From CAYXVF01 sp964468125 (GTDB lineage Bacteria > Myxococcota > XYA12-FULL-58-9 > CAYXVF01): a stretch of DNA of 17,730 nucleotides. The translations under genes were made by a program, and so were the position numbers. The stretch is taken from assembly GCA_964468125.1 (NCBI GenBank), contig CAYXVF010000121.1:1-17730 (forward strand), written 5' to 3'. Positions 7,686-16,600 of the stretch are shown piece after piece (the stretch's first letter is position 1; each line of letters begins with the position of its first letter). A model generated the notes under the pieces. The model was not told the DNA's origin. It did not search any database and saw only the letters and a program-made list of their open reading frames with translations.

Positions 7686-7719
7686 GTCTTCGCTGCTTCA
7701 GAAGGGCCGTCAAGCTTCG

Positions 7720-7730
7720 CCCACGAGTGG
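7720..7730. promoter_or_regulatory. Candidate activator site, dyad copy 1
   Basis: CCCACGAGTGG, with the dyad CCAC-GA-GTGG at 7721-7730. It is identical over 11 bases to a second copy at 7794-7804, with the dyad centres 74 bp apart, close to seven helical turns. Relative to the predicted sigma-54 start it is centred near -67. The overlapping GTGGCCAC (7727-7734) is a further palindrome. Confidence 0.45.
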
Positions 7731-7791
7731 CCACGTGCCTCGACTACGCAAAGGATGCACAATGGGTGAAAGCCTTGCGGTGTAGCACGAT

Positions 7792-7807
7792 GACCCACGA
7801 GTGGGTC
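7792..7807. promoter_or_regulatory. Candidate activator site, dyad copy 2 (perfect 7-bp arms)
   Basis: GACCCAC-GA-GTGGGTC is a perfect inverted repeat with seven-base arms. It contains the same 11-base core as the copy at 7720-7730. It is centred near -141 from the predicted pilV start, within the usual range for enhancer-binding proteins, and ends 13 nt before the GTG start of the kinase. It could therefore also act on the kinase as an operator or leader hairpin. Confidence 0.5.
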
Positions 7808-7820
7808 GGCTGGGGACGAC

Positions 7821-9377
7821 GTGAGCGAGGGAAGCAGCACAACGGAGCCGCGATTGCTCGCCCGACTCGCCTCTTCGCGCTTGCCGGCGTCGATGGAGCA
7901 CGCGGCGAAGCGACGCCTCGGCACGGTGGCCGCAGGTTTTGGCTCACTCTTTGTTTTCGTGACCACCATGCGGAGCCTCGTGATCTCCCATGCGCAGCTC
8001 CCCGTGCGGGAGAATCTGGGTCTGGCGAATGCGATCACACTGGGTTTTGCGCTGGCGCTCTTTGGCCTCTTCGCACTCACACGCAGTCGTGCGCCTGCTC
8101 GCAAAGTACTCGAGCTCGGTCTTCTCTACGAGATCGTCCTGTGCGTCGGGCTCGCCTTCGAGGAGCAGCTCCTCCTCGATTTCTTCGACCCGGACCCGAG
8201 CCTTTCCTTCACGGTCGTCGTGCTCCTGATCTTTCCCTTGCTGGTCCCGACGCCCTGGCCTCGGCGCATCGTGGTCACACTCGTAGCGAGCCTATCACCC
8301 CTCATCGCGCTGCCGGCGGCCCTTGCCGCGAGCGGCGAGGTGATGCCCGAGACCCGCTTCATCCTGGCCAACACGATCCCTTCGGTGGTCGTCGGCCTCT
8401 TTGCGCTCTATGGCGCGCGCGTCGCCCATGTCCTGCGCAGCGAAGCGGACGCGGCGCGGCAGATCGGCAGCTACGAGCTGCTCGAGAGGATCGGCGAAGG
8501 TGCCATGGGACAGGTCTGGCGCGCCCATCACCGGTTGCTCGCACGGGAGGCCGCCCTGAAGCTGATCCACCCCGAGAGCCTCGGCGACGACCGAGAAACG
8601 GCGCAGGCTCGATTCGAGCGCGAGGCGTGCGCCACCGCCGCGCTCAAGAGCCCGCATACGGTGGCCCTCTACGACTACGGACAGACCGACGCAGGCACGT
8701 ATTACTATGCGATGGAGCTGCTGGAGGGCATGACCCTCGAGCGCCTCGTGCGCCTCCACGGCCCCTTGCCCGAAGAACGCGTGCTCTACGTGCTGCGGCA
8801 GATCGCCCTTTCCCTGGCAGAGGCACACCAAAACGATCTGCTCCATCGGGACGTGAAACCGGCAAACATCGCGCTCGCCCGGGTCGGGCTCGAGCTGGAT
8901 TTCGTGAAGGTTCTGGACTTCGGCTTGGTGAAGTTCATGGAGCCTCGCGCGCGCGACGTTCAGCTCACTCAGGAGCAGGCCCCCACGGGCACGCCGGCGT
9001 TCATGTCTCCGGAAGTGATCCTAGGCGAGGCGCTCACCCCTGGCTCGGATCTCTACTCCCTCGGATGCACCGCCTACTGGATGCTGACCGGTGCCCTGCT
9101 CTTCGACGCGACGACCCCGATGAAGATGATGATGGCCCACGTGCACGAGACCGCCGTGCCGCCATCGAAAGCGACCGAGCTCGACGTGCACCCGGCGGTG
9201 GACGCCCTGGTGATGCGCTGTCTCGAAAAGGACCCGCGTGCGCGGTTCCGAGACGCCGTGCAGCTTCTGGCCGCGATCGAGGCCGCGTCGAGAGCGCTCC
9301 CACGGGTCTGGTCGAATCACGACGCCACTGAATGGTGGACCAAGAGGCCGAGTGAGCTCGATTCCGCCGCGGGTTGA
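7821..9377 (+). CDS. Ser/Thr protein kinase with N-terminal membrane domain
   Basis: A 518-residue Hanks-type kinase. The catalytic domain (about 216-488) has every key element: glycine loop IGEGAMGQV (224-232), Lys247 in AALKLI, the alphaC Glu268, HRDVKPAN (342-349) with catalytic Asp344, DFG at 366-368, and a TGTPAFMSPE activation/APE segment ending at 398. It should be active. Residues about 33-200 hold five or six hydrophobic segments (near 33-51, 70-88, 97-115, 128-144, 149-170, 180-200), so the kinase faces the cytoplasm from a membrane domain placed in front of it; the common bacterial layout is the reverse, kinase first. No PASTA or other extracellular sensor is seen. The start is GTG 7821 after GGGGAC; ATG at codon 25 is possible. 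It is divergent from pilV across the shared control region and converges on the GCS2-like gene. Substrate unknown. Confidence 0.88.
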   Translation: MSEGSSTTEPRLLARLASSRLPASMEHAAKRRLGTVAAGFGSLFVFVTTMRSLVISHAQLPVRENLGLANAITLGFALALFGLFALTRSRAPARKVLELGLLYEIVLCVGLAFEEQLLLDFFDPDPSLSFTVVVLLIFPLLVPTPWPRRIVVTLVASLSPLIALPAALAASGEVMPETRFILANTIPSVVVGLFALYGARVAHVLRSEADAARQIGSYELLERIGEGAMGQVWRAHHRLLAREAALKLIHPESLGDDRETAQARFEREACATAALKSPHTVALYDYGQTDAGTYYYAMELLEGMTLERLVRLHGPLPEERVLYVLRQIALSLAEAHQNDLLHRDVKPANIALARVGLELDFVKVLDFGLVKFMEPRARDVQLTQEQAPTGTPAFMSPEVILGEALTPGSDLYSLGCTAYWMLTGALLFDATTPMKMMMAHVHETAVPPSKATELDVHPAVDALVMRCLEKDPRARFRDAVQLLAAIEAASRALPRVWSNHDATEWWTKRPSELDSAAG

Positions 9378-9394
9378 AAAGGGATCGCCCCGTG

Positions 9395-10894
9395 TCATTT
9401 GGGCGAGATCGCGTTCCAGAGCTCGACCCGGGCGACCCCCGGGGCGCCCCAGGGCTCATCGCCAATCGGCCATTCGGCCACCGGGTAGCCGGAGGAGGCG
9501 AGCTCGACGTAGCGTAGAAGCATTTGCTGCAGCGCTTCTTCGCGCGGCATTCGGCACTCGAAGGCAGTGAGGGTCTCGCGCTGCCACTCGGCGCCGGAGC
9601 GCCGGCGGGCGGCGCGTTCGGAGATGATCGCCAGGAGCTCTTCGGCCTCTTCCGGGTCCACGGTGCAGGAGGAAAGCCCACGCATTGCGACCGGGATCAG
9701 TCGCTGAGCGAGCTCGGCGGCGTCCAAGCGCTCGAGGCCGCACAGCCCTGGCCAGGCAATGGATGCATTCAGTCCATATTGGGCGGCGGCGTAGAAATTT
9801 TGGCTGACCTGCTCGAAAGGCATCTGATCGCGGATGCGGCCCATCTCGGGCTCGAGGCCCAAGGTTAGGCCGAGAAGGAACGCGGCGTTGGCGAGCATGT
9901 CGACCATCGAAGGCCCCGCCGGCAGCGCGCGCATCTCGATGCGGCAGTGCCCGTCACCGACCGGGTCGTAGACCGCGCGATTCCATCGCCAAACCGTCGA
10001 GTGGTGCAGGCGCAGCTCCGAGAGCGCTGGGACCCCTCCGGACCGAACCACCTCGAGCGGTTGTTCTTCGCTCAGCTCCATCAGGAGCGGCGGGTAGAGG
10101 CGAACCGCCTGCTCGAAGAGCACGTCCGGACCGCCGCGAACCCAGTCGACTCCGAGGCTGCAGCGGCCGATCGATCCGTGGCTCGGCCCGTGACGCACGT
10201 CGACCGATTGCTCGAACAGGGGAATGCGCGTTTCGCTCCAGAGATCGCAGCCGAGAAAGAGTGGCGAGTTCGCGCCCACCGCGAGAGCCGGACCGAGGGC
10301 GAGATTGGCGGCGTCATACACGTCGCCGAATCGTTCTGGTTCAACTCGGAGGTGGAGCTGAAAGGCCGTGTTCGCCCCCTCGAGGGTGATGTCGTCACTG
10401 GCGAGCTCTACGACGTCGCGCCCGGCGATCCGGATCTGAAAGGGTCTCCCGCGGATTTCGCGCAAACTGAGCGAGAGCGCCTCATAGCGAGCCGCGTGAG
10501 TCATCGACTCCGAGTCCAGGTCGCACTCCCGAAGCGTCGGGAGGATCCCGACGGTGACGATGTGCGCTTCACGCTCCTCGGCCGCCTTTTCGAGGGCCGA
10601 GAGGACCTCGTACATCTGCGAGCCGAGAGCGAAGAAGACGCGGTCCCGAAACGGCAACGGGTCGGTGTTGAGCTCCAAATTGAACCGATTGACCTCGAGG
10701 GTCACCCGCCGGTCCCCGACGCGTTTACGCAGCTCCTCGTTCAATCCCTTGGCGCTGCCCAGGGGATCGACGATGCACATTTCCAGCTCAGCGCCGATGG
10801 TGGGCTCTCCGCGCCCAAATCCGTCCCGGGCGAGGAGCTCGCGGAGGGCCAGGATGCTGTCATCGAGGCGAAGGCGAAAGAGCCCGGCGTCCAT
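9395..10894 (-). CDS. GCS2-family glutamate-cysteine ligase-like carboxylate-amine ligase
   Basis: A 499-residue enzyme of the GCS2/YbdK-like superfamily, which joins the carboxylate of glutamate or a related acid to an amine using ATP. Seen: PTIGAELEMCIVD (31-43), the metal/glutamate-binding start of the fold; EVNRFNLELNTDPLPF (67-82); the His-rich HGPSHGSIGRC (235-245); and RIEMRALPAGPSMVDMLANA (318-337), the family's E-x-R and Asp-Ala signature. No signal peptide. The chosen ATG at 10894 has GGAG 11 nt upstream; an ATG at 10945 would add 17 residues and take up most of the divergent promoter space. It converges on the kinase gene with 17 bp between stops and diverges from the AstE/AspA-like gene over 76 bp. 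A true GshA role is possible but not shown; other members make other amides. Superfamily firm, substrate unknown. Confidence 0.78.
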   Translation of the reverse strand: MDAGLFRLRLDDSILALRELLARDGFGRGEPTIGAELEMCIVDPLGSAKGLNEELRKRVGDRRVTLEVNRFNLELNTDPLPFRDRVFFALGSQMYEVLSALEKAAEEREAHIVTVGILPTLRECDLDSESMTHAARYEALSLSLREIRGRPFQIRIAGRDVVELASDDITLEGANTAFQLHLRVEPERFGDVYDAANLALGPALAVGANSPLFLGCDLWSETRIPLFEQSVDVRHGPSHGSIGRCSLGVDWVRGGPDVLFEQAVRLYPPLLMELSEEQPLEVVRSGGVPALSELRLHHSTVWRWNRAVYDPVGDGHCRIEMRALPAGPSMVDMLANAAFLLGLTLGLEPEMGRIRDQMPFEQVSQNFYAAAQYGLNASIAWPGLCGLERLDAAELAQRLIPVAMRGLSSCTVDPEEAEELLAIISERAARRRSGAEWQRETLTAFECRMPREEALQQMLLRYVELASSGYPVAEWPIGDEPWGAPGVARVELWNAISPK

Positions 10895-10970
10895 CGCTGA
10901 TTTGTCTCCCGCGCCGTCCACGGCCGTCAAGACTTGTGGCCGCACCGTTCAACGGCTACTCCAACCTCTC
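10895..10970. promoter_or_regulatory. Divergent intergenic region between ligase and amidohydrolase genes
   Basis: This 76-bp gap must hold the promoters of both divergent genes. A TTGACG on the minus strand (about 10925-10930) could be a -35 for the ligase gene, but no matching -10 is clear. No strong ribosome-binding site precedes the ATG at 10971. No operator-like dyad stands out. Confidence 0.3.
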
Positions 10971-11831
10971 ATGACCCGCACGAGCGAAATCGTCGAAGGT
11001 GTCACTCGCTTCGACAGCGGCGAACCGGGGCCCACCCTCGCGGTGATCGGCGGTCTTCACGGCAACGAGCCCTGCGGCCTCGCCGCGGTCGACCGGCTCG
11101 GCGAAGAGCTCGCGAACGACGAGCTTCCTTTCGTTTCGGGCTCGATCGTGCTCGTTCACGGCAACCCAGAGGCCACCAGACAATACCGCCGATTCACCGA
11201 AGGCGGTGTGGATCTCAATCGCATCTTTGACTTCAGCTTTCTCGGGGTCCTCCCAAACAGCGAGTGGACCTACGAGCACCACCGTGCCCTGGAGCTTCGT
11301 CCGCTGATCGACGATTGGACGTCGGTCATCGACCTCCACTCGGCGAGCTTTCCAACCGCCCCTTTCGCCATTTGGCCCTTTGGCGAGCCACGCCTCTCCG
11401 TGCTTCAGCGCCTCGGCCTGGATGTCGTGACCCGATCCTGGGACGGCCTCGGCCTTCCGGGCAGCACCGCCCTGATCAGCGTGCTCTCTCAGCAGGGGCG
11501 CAACGCGCTAGCGATAGAATGTGGGCAACACAAGGAGCCAGAAGCGCGCGATCGCGCCTATCACTACGCGCGGCGCTTCCTCGGTATCGCCGGAGCACTC
11601 AACGAAAAGCTTCTGCCACTCACAGACACTCGCGTGCTCGAAATGATCTGCGTGATCAAGAAGCCGCATCGCGACTATCGTTTTCCGCGTCCCCTCGAAG
11701 GGTTCACGGCGCTGCGCGAGGGCGAAGACCTCGGTGACGGTATCGTAATCGACCGCGAGAGCATCGCGATCATGCCGAACGACCGCGTCGAGCCGGGCGG
11801 CGACATGCTCTATCTCGCTCGCCCCGCGTGA
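10971..11831 (+). CDS. AstE/AspA-family zinc amidohydrolase (succinylglutamate desuccinylase-like)
   Basis: A 286-residue M14-type zinc enzyme that removes an acyl group from an N-acyl amino acid. Seen in order: GGLHGNEP (27-34) with zinc ligands His30 and Glu33; VHGNPEA (62-68); RRFTEGGVDLNRIF (73-86), the substrate-binding Arg and DLNR-F signature; DLHS (121-124) with the third zinc ligand His123; and IECG (182-185) with Glu183 as general base. The C-terminal 65 residues look like the small beta domain of AstE/AspA. The frame is open upstream to 10554, but that part is antisense to the GCS2-like gene; ATG 10971 begins where the family begins, although no clear ribosome-binding site precedes it. 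At 286 residues it is a little shorter than AstE (about 320-340). No other arginine-succinyltransferase genes are nearby, so a role in that pathway is doubtful. Confidence 0.82.
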   Translation: MTRTSEIVEGVTRFDSGEPGPTLAVIGGLHGNEPCGLAAVDRLGEELANDELPFVSGSIVLVHGNPEATRQYRRFTEGGVDLNRIFDFSFLGVLPNSEWTYEHHRALELRPLIDDWTSVIDLHSASFPTAPFAIWPFGEPRLSVLQRLGLDVVTRSWDGLGLPGSTALISVLSQQGRNALAIECGQHKEPEARDRAYHYARRFLGIAGALNEKLLPLTDTRVLEMICVIKKPHRDYRFPRPLEGFTALREGEDLGDGIVIDRESIAIMPNDRVEPGGDMLYLARPA

Positions 11832-11984
11832 CTCCGCTGGCATTTTCGTTTTGAGGGCGGCGAGCCCAGACGCAATAAGAGATTTGAATGAGGGGTTTCG
11901 TTGGAGGTCCACCGTCCTCACATCACTACCTTGCCGGGCCCGCCGATTTTGGAACCTAGCAAGCCGGTGCAGATGTGCAATTTT

Positions 11985-12020
11985 CGGTGACGAGAATTCG
12001 AAGGAAAATGATCGTCACCG
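11985..12020 (-). terminator. Hairpin at the 3' end of recD, possible terminator
   Basis: CGGTGACGA (11985-11993) and TCGTCACCG (12012-12020) are perfect nine-base inverted repeats around an 18-nt loop. The recD stop codon (12015-12017) lies inside the first arm as transcribed. On the recD strand the stem is followed by AAAATTG rather than a T-tract, so it is not a classic intrinsic terminator; a 3'-end-protecting hairpin is equally possible. A competing pairing, ATTTTC (11980-11985) with GAAAAT (12004-12009), overlaps it. Confidence 0.4.
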
Positions 12021-13652
12021 CAGACGATCCACCAAACCCGAATCCCGAAACTGGCGCGTTCGAATCGCCGCCTCGATGGCATCGCGCGCGCCATACACTG
12101 TGACGGATGTCCGGGCGCGCGTGAGGGCGGTGTAGAGCAGCTCGCGCGAGGCAAGGTGCGATTCGGCGGAGGCCAACACGACCGACACCGCGTCGAACTC
12201 CGAGCCCTGCGATTGATGCACGGTCATCGCGAACGCGTCGTCATGAGGCGGAATGAGCGCGGTCGCGACCGAGCGCAGCTCGTAACCCGCGGCCTCGAAC
12301 CCTACGGACTCATCGTTTCCGACGATTCCAATGTCACCGTTGAACAGATCCACCGTCGGATCGTTGCGCCGAACGAAGATCGGCAACCCGTCGACGAACC
12401 CCGCATCCGGGTAGTCGAGTGCGCGGCGCATGCGCCGATTCAGGTCGTCAACACCGTAGGGACCACTTCGACGGGCACACACGACACGATCGCTCCGCCA
12501 GAGGCGATGGCGCTCTAATCCGTCCTCACTGCGCTCGATCGCTCGTTGGACCGCGACAATCTCCGGCAGCAAGTGCGTCCGAGAGTCGCTACGCCAACGA
12601 ACGTCCTTTGAGCCTTCCAGAAGCACGAGCGCCTGCTCCGCGTCTCCGTCGAGCACCGCCTGGGCGAGGCGCCCGATGTCGCTCGCTTCGGAGTAGCGAT
12701 GGGAACGCTTCAAACGCACCACCGAGCGCGCGAGGCGTGTCGCACCATCCGCGACGTCCGCGAGGACGGCACCGGCTTCGACGCTCGAGAGCTGGTTCGG
12801 ATCTCCGAGGAGAAGCAGGCGCGCGTCCCGTCGGGTGGCCTGAGTCACCTGGTGCATCAGCTCGAGGTCGACCATCGAGGCCTCGTCCACCAGCACGACG
12901 TCGGCGGACCAGGGGTTGTTTGCGTTGAAACGCGGGACACCGCGAAGCCCGAGTCCCAGTGCCCGGTGTATGGTTTTCGCCTCCAGTGGGATCGCGTCCC
13001 TCGTCCATGGGTCGACCTCGAGTGTGGACACCGCGCTTCGGATCGACTCGACGAGCCGCGCCGCGGCTTTGCCGGTGGGCGCGAGGAGCTGCACCCGCGG
13101 CGGCAGATCGTCGCGTCGCCGCGCGTCCTCGATCAACGCCGCGAGCAAGCGCACGACAGTCGTAGTCTTTCCCGTTCCGGGTCCACCGGTGAGGACGAGC
13201 AGCCGCGACTCGAGTGCGGTCGTGATCGCGGCCCGTCGAGGATCTGTCGGGTCATTCTCGCCGAGCAGACGGTTCAACACCGAGGCCAACCACTCAGAGT
13301 CTATTGAGTTCCGGATCGATGCACGTGCAGTGAGATCTCTTGCGAGGTCGAGCTCCCACTCGAACACCCGCCGCAGATAGATGCGCTCGCCCTCACGAAC
13401 GAGAGGCCCCATGGAGGCTTCCTCCAGAATCTGAGCGTCCAAGGCGGCGATCGCTCGGCGGGCGACGTCCCGAGTCTCTTCAGGCAGCTGGGCGACGGTG
13501 AAGCATGCGTGACCCTCGCGCACGCTGCGGGCGAGTAGCGCCCCGAGCCACGGCAACGCATCCGACGACGCCCGATGAAAACGAGCCATCGCACGCCCAA
13601 AGCAGCGATCGGACTCGATCACCCCCTCCACGGTAGGAAGCTGTTCGCTCAT
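12015..13652 (-). CDS. recD: Exonuclease V alpha subunit RecD (5'-3' helicase)
   Basis: A 545-residue SF1B helicase. Seen: an alpha-helical N-terminal domain (1-120) of the kind that contacts RecC; Walker A GGPGTGKTTT (156-165, Lys162); motif Ia LLAPTGKAAARL (189-200); Walker B VLVDEASM (253-260); motif III LLGDPNQLSSVEAG (281-294); motif V TVHQSQGSEFD (477-487); motif VI LLYTALTRAR (505-514). All ATPase motifs are intact. It supplies the fast 5'-3' motor of RecBCD in double-strand-break repair and controls its nuclease. The ATG overlaps the recB TGA in ATGA, with GTGAGGG upstream, so it is coupled to recB. It is shorter than E. coli RecD (608), mostly in linkers and termini. AddAB-type complexes have no such subunit, so the system is RecBCD. 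Confidence 0.93.
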   Translation of the reverse strand: MSEQLPTVEGVIESDRCFGRAMARFHRASSDALPWLGALLARSVREGHACFTVAQLPEETRDVARRAIAALDAQILEEASMGPLVREGERIYLRRVFEWELDLARDLTARASIRNSIDSEWLASVLNRLLGENDPTDPRRAAITTALESRLLVLTGGPGTGKTTTVVRLLAALIEDARRRDDLPPRVQLLAPTGKAAARLVESIRSAVSTLEVDPWTRDAIPLEAKTIHRALGLGLRGVPRFNANNPWSADVVLVDEASMVDLELMHQVTQATRRDARLLLLGDPNQLSSVEAGAVLADVADGATRLARSVVRLKRSHRYSEASDIGRLAQAVLDGDAEQALVLLEGSKDVRWRSDSRTHLLPEIVAVQRAIERSEDGLERHRLWRSDRVVCARRSGPYGVDDLNRRMRRALDYPDAGFVDGLPIFVRRNDPTVDLFNGDIGIVGNDESVGFEAAGYELRSVATALIPPHDDAFAMTVHQSQGSEFDAVSVVLASAESHLASRELLYTALTRARTSVTVYGARDAIEAAIRTRQFRDSGLVDRLR

Positions 13653-16600
13653 CGACCCTCACCCGCGAAAAAGACGTTCTCGAAAGTCGCGAGCAAAGCG
13701 TCACTCGGATGCAGCGACGAAATCCCTCCGCGACCGAGTCCACGGAGGAAGAGATAGTGCGCGCCGCCGGAGGGCAGCTGCATTCCGACGCGGGCGAGAT
13801 GACGCCGAAGGGCGAGGAGATACACGAGCGCTTGGACCGGGTAGTGGTGGTCGATCATCGCCTGTTCGAGCGCTTCCTCACCATAGTCGGAGCCCGCGAG
13901 GAGGTTCGATTTGTAGTCGACGACGATTGCACGCCCGGCAAGCTCCCCGGCCCAATCGATGAAGCCGCGCAGAAAACCGTCCACCTGACCGATGCTCAAC
14001 GTCTCGAGCGCGTCCGCGTAGCGCGCGAAGAGACCGCCTTCGCGCCGCATCACCGGCACGAGCGTCCGATGCCAATCGGCACGCGGCTCGAAGGGCAGCA
14101 TGATCTCCATCTCGGCGATGCCCGCCGTCGCCTCGCCGAGGGACGCGGAGAGGCCATCGCCGAGGTCCAAACGCGCCCGGGCGGTGGCCCGAACGGCGGC
14201 ATCGATCTCTGGCGCGTAGTGCTCAGGCTGGCCGAAGCGCTGGAGCGCCTCTCGAATGACGGCCTCGAGCCCCTCGAGCTCGTTCAGGGCGACCTCCTCG
14301 AGGACGCTGTGCACGAGCAGCCCCGTGGCGGCACCGGCGGGAAGCGACGGGAGCAAAGGCGCCCGGGCGTGCTCGACGTCGATGGCGCGGTCGATGTCCC
14401 GACCGGCGAAATGCGCTTCGTTCGCCTCCTTCACCCAAGCGGAGTAGCTGGTCAGCACGCGCCGCTGATGTAGATCACGCGTGCGCTTGCGAGCGCCACT
14501 CCGTGGCAGCTCCTCCGAAGCAGAGCCGTCGAGGGTTGCGTCACCGAGGTTGGCCGCGTCGATCCGTGCAACGCTCCCCTGACTGCGTTCCACCAGCCGA
14601 TCGACGTCGGCGACGAGCGCCGCGTCGTCCTCGACGCCCTCCGGGTGGAGCAGCGCCGCGAGCGGAGAGTGGGCAAAGGAGCGGGCACCACGCCCCCAGG
14701 GGATGTAGACCCGATGCTTCGCCCGGGTCAGGGCAACGTAGAGCAGGCGGCGATTCTCGGCGTCGTATTCGCGCCGAGCCGCATCGAGCGCTGCTTCGTC
14801 CGACGGCAGCGCGAACTCGAGTTGAAGGGAGCCAGCCTGATGATACTCACGCGGGAAGAGGTTCGCCGCCGGACGGTACGGCGCCGCGTAGAGGTCGGGG
14901 CAAAGCACGAACGGGAACTCGAGTCCCTTCGAGGTGTGGATCGTGAAGAGCTGTACCGCCGCGTCGTCCGACTCCAAACGCATCTGAAGATCCGCCGCAC
15001 CCGTCGACTCCGCCTCGCTCGGGTCCGTGTGGCTCTTGTGAAACCAATCCGTGAGCCGCTCGGGTCCGAGGCCCCGCTCGTGTTCCGCACGGTGGAGCAG
15101 CTCCGCGAGGTGGAGGAGATCGGTCAGTCGTCGCTCGCCGTCCCAACGCCGCAGAAGCGAATGCTCGACCTCGTAGCGGTCGAAGAGAAAGCGAAGGGCC
15201 CGCATGATGCCGTGCGATCGCCACTCTGATCTGGCGAGCAAAAAGCGGCGCGCGTGCTCCACCGTGCGCGCTCCCCCCTCATCGGCGAGGAGCGCGTCTG
15301 CGCTCACGCCACAGAGCGGCGTCAATAAGGCGGCGCGCAGCGCAGCGAGCGCATGGGGCTCGAGGGTAGCGACCAGGACACTGAGGAGATCGCTGGCGGT
15401 GGCCGAAGAAAAAACGCTCTTGTCCCCGCGAAACACCGCGGCGATGCCGCGCAGGCGAAGCGCGTCCTGAACCGCGAGGGCGGTGCTGTTGGTCCTGCAG
15501 AGCACGGCAAAATCCGCCGCCTTCACAGACCGGGATCGCCATTCCTTTCCCTGCTCCGTTTCGTGTTCCTCGAGCAGCTCCATGTCGCTCGAGAGGGCTC
15601 GAGCGATGAGCCGAGCCGAGGTCGACACGGAGAGCTCCTTGATCGATCCCTCCATGCCCTCGTGGGTGAAGATCTGCATCGCCGCCGACGCCAGGGGGTC
15701 GTTCATGACCGCGTCCCTCGCCCCGGCGCGCGGCTCCACCGGCGTGAACTGCACCGCTTGGAGCTCGAACGGATCCTCGCGCAGACCGAAGAGCGTTTCG
15801 ACCGCTCGGAGCATGGCGGGGTCGGAGCGGTAGTTGCGAGCGAGACTCGCCACGGCGGCACCCGCGTCCTCGGCGGCTTCGAGGTAGGCGAAGACGTCCG
15901 CACCGCGAAACGCATAGATCGCTTGTTTCGGATCGCCGATCAGAAAGAGCGGCAGCCCATCAAAGACCCGACGAAAGATCCGATATTGGAGCGGGTCCGT
16001 ATCCTGGAACTCGTCGATCAGCGCCGCGCGATAACGTGCTCTCAGGGTGTCGGCGAGCGTCGACGAGCGTTCGAGGCCCGCGGCGACCTTGCGCAATAGC
16101 CCGTCGAAGGTCACGGCCCCACGCTCCTCCAGTCGGCGGCCCATCTCTTCGCGCACGAAGCGAGCGAGATCGTAACGCAGGCGGTAGTGCGCGCATTCGA
16201 GCACCGTTTCGAGCGGTTCATGCGCCTCGAGCCACTCGAGGGCCGCGTCAAAGAAAGGATGCTCCGGTGCGTCGTGGCCTTTGTTGGTCTTGAGGTTTCC
16301 ACTCGAGAGCTTGCGCAGCAGCTTCGTGTCGACCTCACGAGGGCTGCTCCAGCTCGCCACAGACTCGAGATGAGCGCGCATCGGGCGGGCGGGGTAGCTC
16401 CTGCCATTCATTCCTGGGGCGGTGATGAGCGCGTGGACGTGATCGACGTCGAGCGTTTCTCGTGCCCGCAGCCGGGCTCGATGCCAACCGTCGAGCGCCT
16501 CTCCAACGTCCGGGTTTGGAGGCACGGGGTCCGGGAGCGGCGCGCTCGCCCGCTGGTAGACGGTCCGGGCGAAGGTTCGGAGGTCATCGTGCTGCTTCTC

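Noticed and set aside
7652..8104. N-terminal extension of the pilV frame
   Set aside because: The extension is antisense to the kinase gene and has no pilin character. The ATG at 7651 has AGGAGG at good spacing and gives a standard prepilin leader.
7217..9331. 704-codon plus-strand open frame overlapping pilV and the kinase gene
   Set aside because: It runs antisense through pilV and then in another frame of the kinase gene, whose full set of motifs is in the real frame. The product is Arg/Pro/Ala-rich with no domain.
9378..9394. Possible shared terminator between the converging kinase and GCS2-like genes
   Set aside because: Only 17 bp separate the stops and I find no stable stem with a T-tract on either strand.
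10554..10970. N-terminal extension of the AstE/AspA-like frame
   Set aside because: It lies opposite the GCS2-like gene and is Ser/Arg-rich. The family fold starts just after the ATG at 10971.
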